Source of the DNA: JAWLFY01 sp964462125
GTDB taxonomy: Bacteria > Planctomycetota > Planctomycetia > Pirellulales > Pirellulaceae
Assembly: GCA_964462125.1 (NCBI GenBank)
Contig: CAYWXT010000208.1
Coordinates: 1-10,048, forward strand
Length of the DNA stretch: 10,048 nucleotides
Reading direction: 5' to 3'
Part shown: positions 6,788 to 10,048 of the stretch, one piece after another
Layout of the letters: every line of letters starts with the position of its first letter
Numbering within the stretch: the stretch's first letter is position 1
The notes under the pieces: generated by a model
Told to the model about the DNA's origin: nothing
What the model saw: the letters and a program-made list of their open reading frames with translations, nothing else
Database searches by the model: none
Position numbers and translations under genes: made by a program

Positions 6788-9700
6788 GTGTTCAACCCAT
6801 CGACACCACCGAACACCGCGCGATTGCTGTTGCTGGCGACGGTGCTGGTCGGGTGCCTCCTCGGTATCTCATCCGGTGGGGAGTCCAACGGCGAATTGCC
6901 GGTGTCCAACCGCGTCGACGCGGTCCACGAGCGTGATCAGGCGACCGGTAACGGACAGATTTTTTTGAACAATGGCGGCTTTGTCCATGGCCGACTCCAG
7001 CCGGCTGACCAGGAGGGCGTGTTGGGATGGCAAGCGGACATGTTTACCAAGCCGTTCGATTTTCAACTCAAAGCGGTAAAGCACGTCAACTTCGACAATT
7101 TCACCGATGCAGAGCCTCCGACAGGCGAGTTCGCCGTTGAGCTGGCATCGCACGGGCGACTCTTCGGCCACCTGGTTGCCCTTTCGGCCAATGAGGTGGT
7201 TCTGGAAACCGTGACCGGCCAGCGGTTGCACATCGAACGTGGTCGGGTGCAACGACTGGTCCGCGCGACACCGGAACTGCGCAGACTGCGACGAACGAAT
7301 ATTGACGATCCAGGTCGCGCCGTTGCCTGGGAATTTGACTTCGACGGCCAACGTTTGGATCTCCGCGATGATCCCGCGGTTGGAGCCAGGAGTTCAGACG
7401 ATAGCGACGCTCAGGCGATTGGGGCGAGATTTGGCATTCCTGAATCGCTGCTGCCGCAGGACAACCTCGATGAGTTAGCCACCCGCATCCGCCGACACCT
7501 GGGACGCTTTGTCGATTTGGAGATCGGTGGCCAATGCGTGTTGGAACTCGACGTCCGCTGGGATGACTCGCCGCAGTTTGACCTGGCATTGGGCGTCGAC
7601 CACCGTCACGATTCGTTCCAGCAGGCGTTTCGGCTGGAGGTCTGGGATGGTGAGTTGGTGTTGATTCGCGAATTCGATGACCGATTGCACATGACCCCCG
7701 TTCTGTCCGCCGGTGATTTCGCTGCCGATCGTCGTTGGCGGTTGCTGATCGAACTTGACCAACGGGCGAGTCACGTTGCGATCCGTGATCGCTCCGGTGA
7801 GCTGCTTGCGGAAATGAACGTTCCGGTGGAGGAGCAATCGCAGGGGACCGGCGTGCGTTTGCGCACCGCGGATGGCACGCAAGTGACCCAGCTTGCGGCC
7901 ACCTCGAATACCGGGGACGCGCTCGCCGCTGCCGACCAGAAGCACGAGATGCCCGCAATTGTCCTCGAATCCGGGGAGGTCATGAATGGGGAAATCATGC
8001 GTTTGGACGAGGCGCAAGGAACCATCGCATTTCAACAACAAAACGACACCACAGAGATTCCGCTGGACCAGGTCCGGCAGTTGATACTCAAGGAACCAGA
8101 CCACCGCTTGCTTGGAACTGAGGCTGAGCCGGACGGTGAGATGCACGCGCCGTTGTGTCGGGCGGTCACGGCGGAAGGCTGGTACCTGTACGGTCAATGG
8201 GGCGGTGTGCACGCCAGTGAGGTCAGCTTGCACGTTTCCGGCGTCCGTGAGTCGATACGGATTCCGCTGGCGCAGCTGGATTCACTTAGCAATTCCCAAT
8301 TCCGACACGACCGATCTGAATCACGCAACTCCGAAGCCGATCGGAACGCGCCGGAGGAAGCCGGTGGCATCGATGAACGCGCCAAGCATGGACGGTTGAT
8401 CGGCAGTGGTGTGATGCTGCACGGCAAGATCACAGAGAGCGAACCAAGCGACGAAGTTGCACTGCTCTATTGGCATCCCAACGGCAGCCGGAGTGCGGCG
8501 CCGCTCCGCTCGAGCTTCGAGGGACGCATTGCATTCCCACCCAGGCGTTCACCATGGTCACGTGCAGGTGGGGAAGCTCGCGGCGGCCAGCGGGCGAACC
8601 GCGGCGGTTTGGGCGGGGCGTTGGCCCAACTTTTCGGCGGCAAGGCTCAAGCGGCTGGTGGCGGTCGATCGAGCCAGGGGAAGGCGCAATCCAAGCATGA
8701 CGCGTGGAGCGATCAGGAGGGAATGCTTTTCCTGCGAAGTGGCGACACCGTTCCCTGCCAGGTTGTGAAGACCGATCGGCGGGGAATCACCTTTTCATCG
8801 CCAACGATCGAGCAAGGCTTTGTTCCCCACGAGGAGGTCAAGTCTGTGATTCTGGCGGACTTGAATCGGCCAAAACAGATTTCCGCGACGACGCGCGAGC
8901 GACTGCTGATGGTGCCCCGGGCGCGTCGCGACGATCCGCCCACCCACCTGATCTGCTCCCGCACTGGAGATTTCTTGCGCGGTCGGTTGGTAGGGATGGA
9001 CGAGGATCAGTTGAGGGTGGAAGTGCGTTTAGAGACCCGCCGGATTGACCGCGACCTGGTCGCGCAGATCTTCTGGATGCACCCCGAAGACATCCCTTCC
9101 GACTCCTCGGAGCTGACCGAGGTCGACACCGATGAAAAAACAATCGGCTCCTCTGGGGAACTGCATCTGCAGGCCCGGCGAGCTGACGGCACCCGCATCT
9201 CTTTCGACTTTCAAGCTTGCCGTGACGAGTTCATGCTCGTTGGCCACAATTCGGTGCTGGGGGAGTGTCAGGTCGATGTGCGGCAAGTCGACCAGTTGCT
9301 GTTGGGCGTACCGAATGCCCGCTCGCTCGAAGGATCGCCTCTAGCGGATTGGCGGTTGCACCACGCTCCGATTCCGAAGGCATTTCTGCCGGGTGCCGGT
9401 GAAGGCGGGGGAGAAGCGAGCGGGACCGAATCGTCACTGGTTGGCAATCCGGCTCCGGAGTTTGAACTGGAACTGCTCGGGGGCGAGACGTTTCACTTGG
9501 GCGACAGCCGCGGCCGTGTGGTGGTGCTCGACTTTTGGGCCAGTTGGTGCGGGCCGTGTATCCAAGCGATGCCCCAGATCGAGCAGGTGGTGGCCGAGTT
9601 TCCCGAAACGGAGGTCGAGTTGATCGGTGTCAACCTGCAAGAGCAGCCAGCGACGATCTCGGCGACGTTGGAGCGATTGGAGCTCGATTTGACCGTGGCG

Positions 9701-9871
9701 CTCGATCGCACCGGCGGTGTCGCGGAACAATATGGCGTCACCGCGATTCCACAAACAGTTATCATCGATCCCGACGGCAATGTGGCTCGACTGTATGTCG
9801 GCATCCATACGTCGCTAGCCCAAGAGATGCACGATTCGATTAGCGAGTTATTGTCGCATGACTCAAACTGA
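6788..9871 (+). CDS. Exported multi-module scaffold with C-terminal TlpA-like thioredoxin domain
   Basis: Product is 1027 aa from the GTG at 6788. The N-terminus is an export signal (LLLLATVLVGC); LVGC is compatible with a lipobox (Cys23), otherwise it is an ordinary signal peptide. About eight ~45-residue beta-rich modules follow at ~58-103, 116-160, 390-434, 457-501, 535-583, 644-689, 719-763 and 791-838, each with a hydrophobic strand, a (S)G-D/x turn, GxL/I, and a closing (I/V)xxxxVxxLI strand. Residues ~179-370 look like a jelly-roll/LamG or DUF1080-type domain (FDFDG...LELDVRW...FRLEVWDG...WRLLIELD). Residues ~590-640 are a Gly/Ala/Arg low-complexity linker. Residues ~884-1025 are a TlpA/ResA-like thioredoxin fold: GNPAPEFEL, VVVLDFWASWCGPC (catalytic C921 and C924), and the cis-Pro loop AIPQTVIIDPDG. 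Redox activity on envelope proteins is inferred from the intact CGPC. Usual TlpA proteins are below 250 aa, so this is an unusual fusion. Module family unnamed. Confidence 0.88.
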   Translation: MFNPSTPPNTARLLLLATVLVGCLLGISSGGESNGELPVSNRVDAVHERDQATGNGQIFLNNGGFVHGRLQPADQEGVLGWQADMFTKPFDFQLKAVKHVNFDNFTDAEPPTGEFAVELASHGRLFGHLVALSANEVVLETVTGQRLHIERGRVQRLVRATPELRRLRRTNIDDPGRAVAWEFDFDGQRLDLRDDPAVGARSSDDSDAQAIGARFGIPESLLPQDNLDELATRIRRHLGRFVDLEIGGQCVLELDVRWDDSPQFDLALGVDHRHDSFQQAFRLEVWDGELVLIREFDDRLHMTPVLSAGDFAADRRWRLLIELDQRASHVAIRDRSGELLAEMNVPVEEQSQGTGVRLRTADGTQVTQLAATSNTGDALAAADQKHEMPAIVLESGEVMNGEIMRLDEAQGTIAFQQQNDTTEIPLDQVRQLILKEPDHRLLGTEAEPDGEMHAPLCRAVTAEGWYLYGQWGGVHASEVSLHVSGVRESIRIPLAQLDSLSNSQFRHDRSESRNSEADRNAPEEAGGIDERAKHGRLIGSGVMLHGKITESEPSDEVALLYWHPNGSRSAAPLRSSFEGRIAFPPRRSPWSRAGGEARGGQRANRGGLGGALAQLFGGKAQAAGGGRSSQGKAQSKHDAWSDQEGMLFLRSGDTVPCQVVKTDRRGITFSSPTIEQGFVPHEEVKSVILADLNRPKQISATTRERLLMVPRARRDDPPTHLICSRTGDFLRGRLVGMDEDQLRVEVRLETRRIDRDLVAQIFWMHPEDIPSDSSELTEVDTDEKTIGSSGELHLQARRADGTRISFDFQACRDEFMLVGHNSVLGECQVDVRQVDQLLLGVPNARSLEGSPLADWRLHHAPIPKAFLPGAGEGGGEASGTESSLVGNPAPEFELELLGGETFHLGDSRGRVVVLDFWASWCGPCIQAMPQIEQVVAEFPETEVELIGVNLQEQPATISATLERLELDLTVALDRTGGVAEQYGVTAIPQTVIIDPDGNVARLYVGIHTSLAQEMHDSISELLSHDSN

Positions 9872-9876
9872 GCTGA

Positions 9877-9888
9877 CGGCGCTAGCCG
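9877..9888. repeat. Short GC palindrome in intergenic gap
   Basis: CGGC (9877-9880) pairs with GCCG (9885-9888) around GCTA, six bases after the stop of the thioredoxin-scaffold gene, followed by a GC-rich run to 9897. Similar GGCGCTAGCCGC-type motifs are, from memory, common between planctomycete genes. No T-run follows. The stem is short and could be chance. Confidence 0.3.
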
Positions 9889-9925
9889 CGGGCCCCGATA
9901 TTTCCAGCCATGTTTCGAATGAACC

Positions 9926-9930
9926 AAAGG
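9926..9930 (+). promoter_or_regulatory. Shine-Dalgarno site for the last gene
   Basis: AAAGG ends 8 nt before the ATG at 9939. Upstream ATGs at 9910 and 9919 read into a TGA at 9940-9942 that overlaps this start, so they are not starts of the main frame. Confidence 0.5.
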
Positions 9931-9938
9931 TGCATATC

Positions 9939-10048
9939 ATGAATCGGATCCAACAATTCGCCTGCTGGGTCGCGTTGTGCGGCCCTGGGTTCCTGTTGGC
10001 AAGCATGCCGCCAGCCGCCGCTCAAGAACCCGCTCCGCTCCAGCCGCC
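9939..10048 (+). CDS. N-terminus of an exported protein, cut by the window end
   Basis: Only 36 codons are present, open to the last base. The start is set by AAAGG 8 nt upstream and by a clear signal peptide: N-region MNRIQQ, hydrophobic core ~F7-L20, and PPAAAQE with likely cleavage after AAA. The mature N-terminus begins QEPAPLQP and is Pro-rich, as in many secreted planctomycete proteins. It lies 67 bases after the thioredoxin-scaffold gene on the same strand and may belong to the same operon. Nothing in the visible part identifies the family. Confidence 0.7.
   Translation, partial: MNRIQQFACWVALCGPGFLLASMPPAAAQEPAPLQP

Noticed and set aside
7101..7958. 285-codon minus-strand frame opposite the thioredoxin-scaffold gene
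   Set aside because: Arg/Pro/Ser-rich composition typical of an out-of-frame shadow; the plus strand is continuous across it with recognisable domain structure.
8560..8700. Frameshift or assembly error in the Gly/Ala/Arg-rich stretch of the scaffold gene
   Set aside because: The frame stays open on both sides and modules 5 and 7 flank it in the same frame, so it is read as a flexible linker.

Overview
The window is GC-rich and carries one dense block of rightward genes that looks like a planctomycete chromosome, most likely Pirellulaceae/Rhodopirellula-like. This rests on recognising protein families (a very long DUF4175-like membrane protein, a secreted prenyltransferase/squalene-oxidase-repeat toroid ending in FLPIY, and a secreted protein with a C-terminal TlpA domain), on variable use of Shine-Dalgarno sites and GTG/TTG starts, and on REP-like intergenic palindromes. 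No taxonomic search was run.

Layout: (1) 59-3340, three-TM membrane protein with a huge extracytoplasmic part; (2) 3442-4542 and 4678-5619, two exported helical proteins of unknown function that appear to be diverged tandem paralogues, separated by a 28-bp-stem inverted repeat at 4574-4658; (3) 5616-6689, exported alpha/alpha-toroid protein whose start overlaps the preceding stop (ATGA); (4) 6788-9871, a 1027-residue exported protein with about eight copies of a ~45-residue beta-rich module, a jelly-roll-like insert and a C-terminal thioredoxin domain (CGPC); (5) 9939-end, the first 36 codons of another exported protein. All five complete genes point the same way with gaps of at most about 135 bases, so an operon is likely, although the gaps at 3341-3441 and 6690-6787 contain hairpins that could end or modulate transcription.

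How the genes may work together: every complete product carries an export signal or membrane anchor, so this is an envelope/periplasm module. In planctomycetes the DUF4175-like protein usually sits beside MoxR ATPase, DUF58 and VWA genes; those would lie left of position 1 and are not visible. The thioredoxin protein could act on the CGQC pair in the extracytoplasmic part of the first protein; this is speculation. The least described parts are the eight-module thioredoxin scaffold, the paralogous helical pair, and a family of covarying hairpins in the intergenic gaps. I saw no tRNA, rRNA, CRISPR array, transposase gene or prophage genes.
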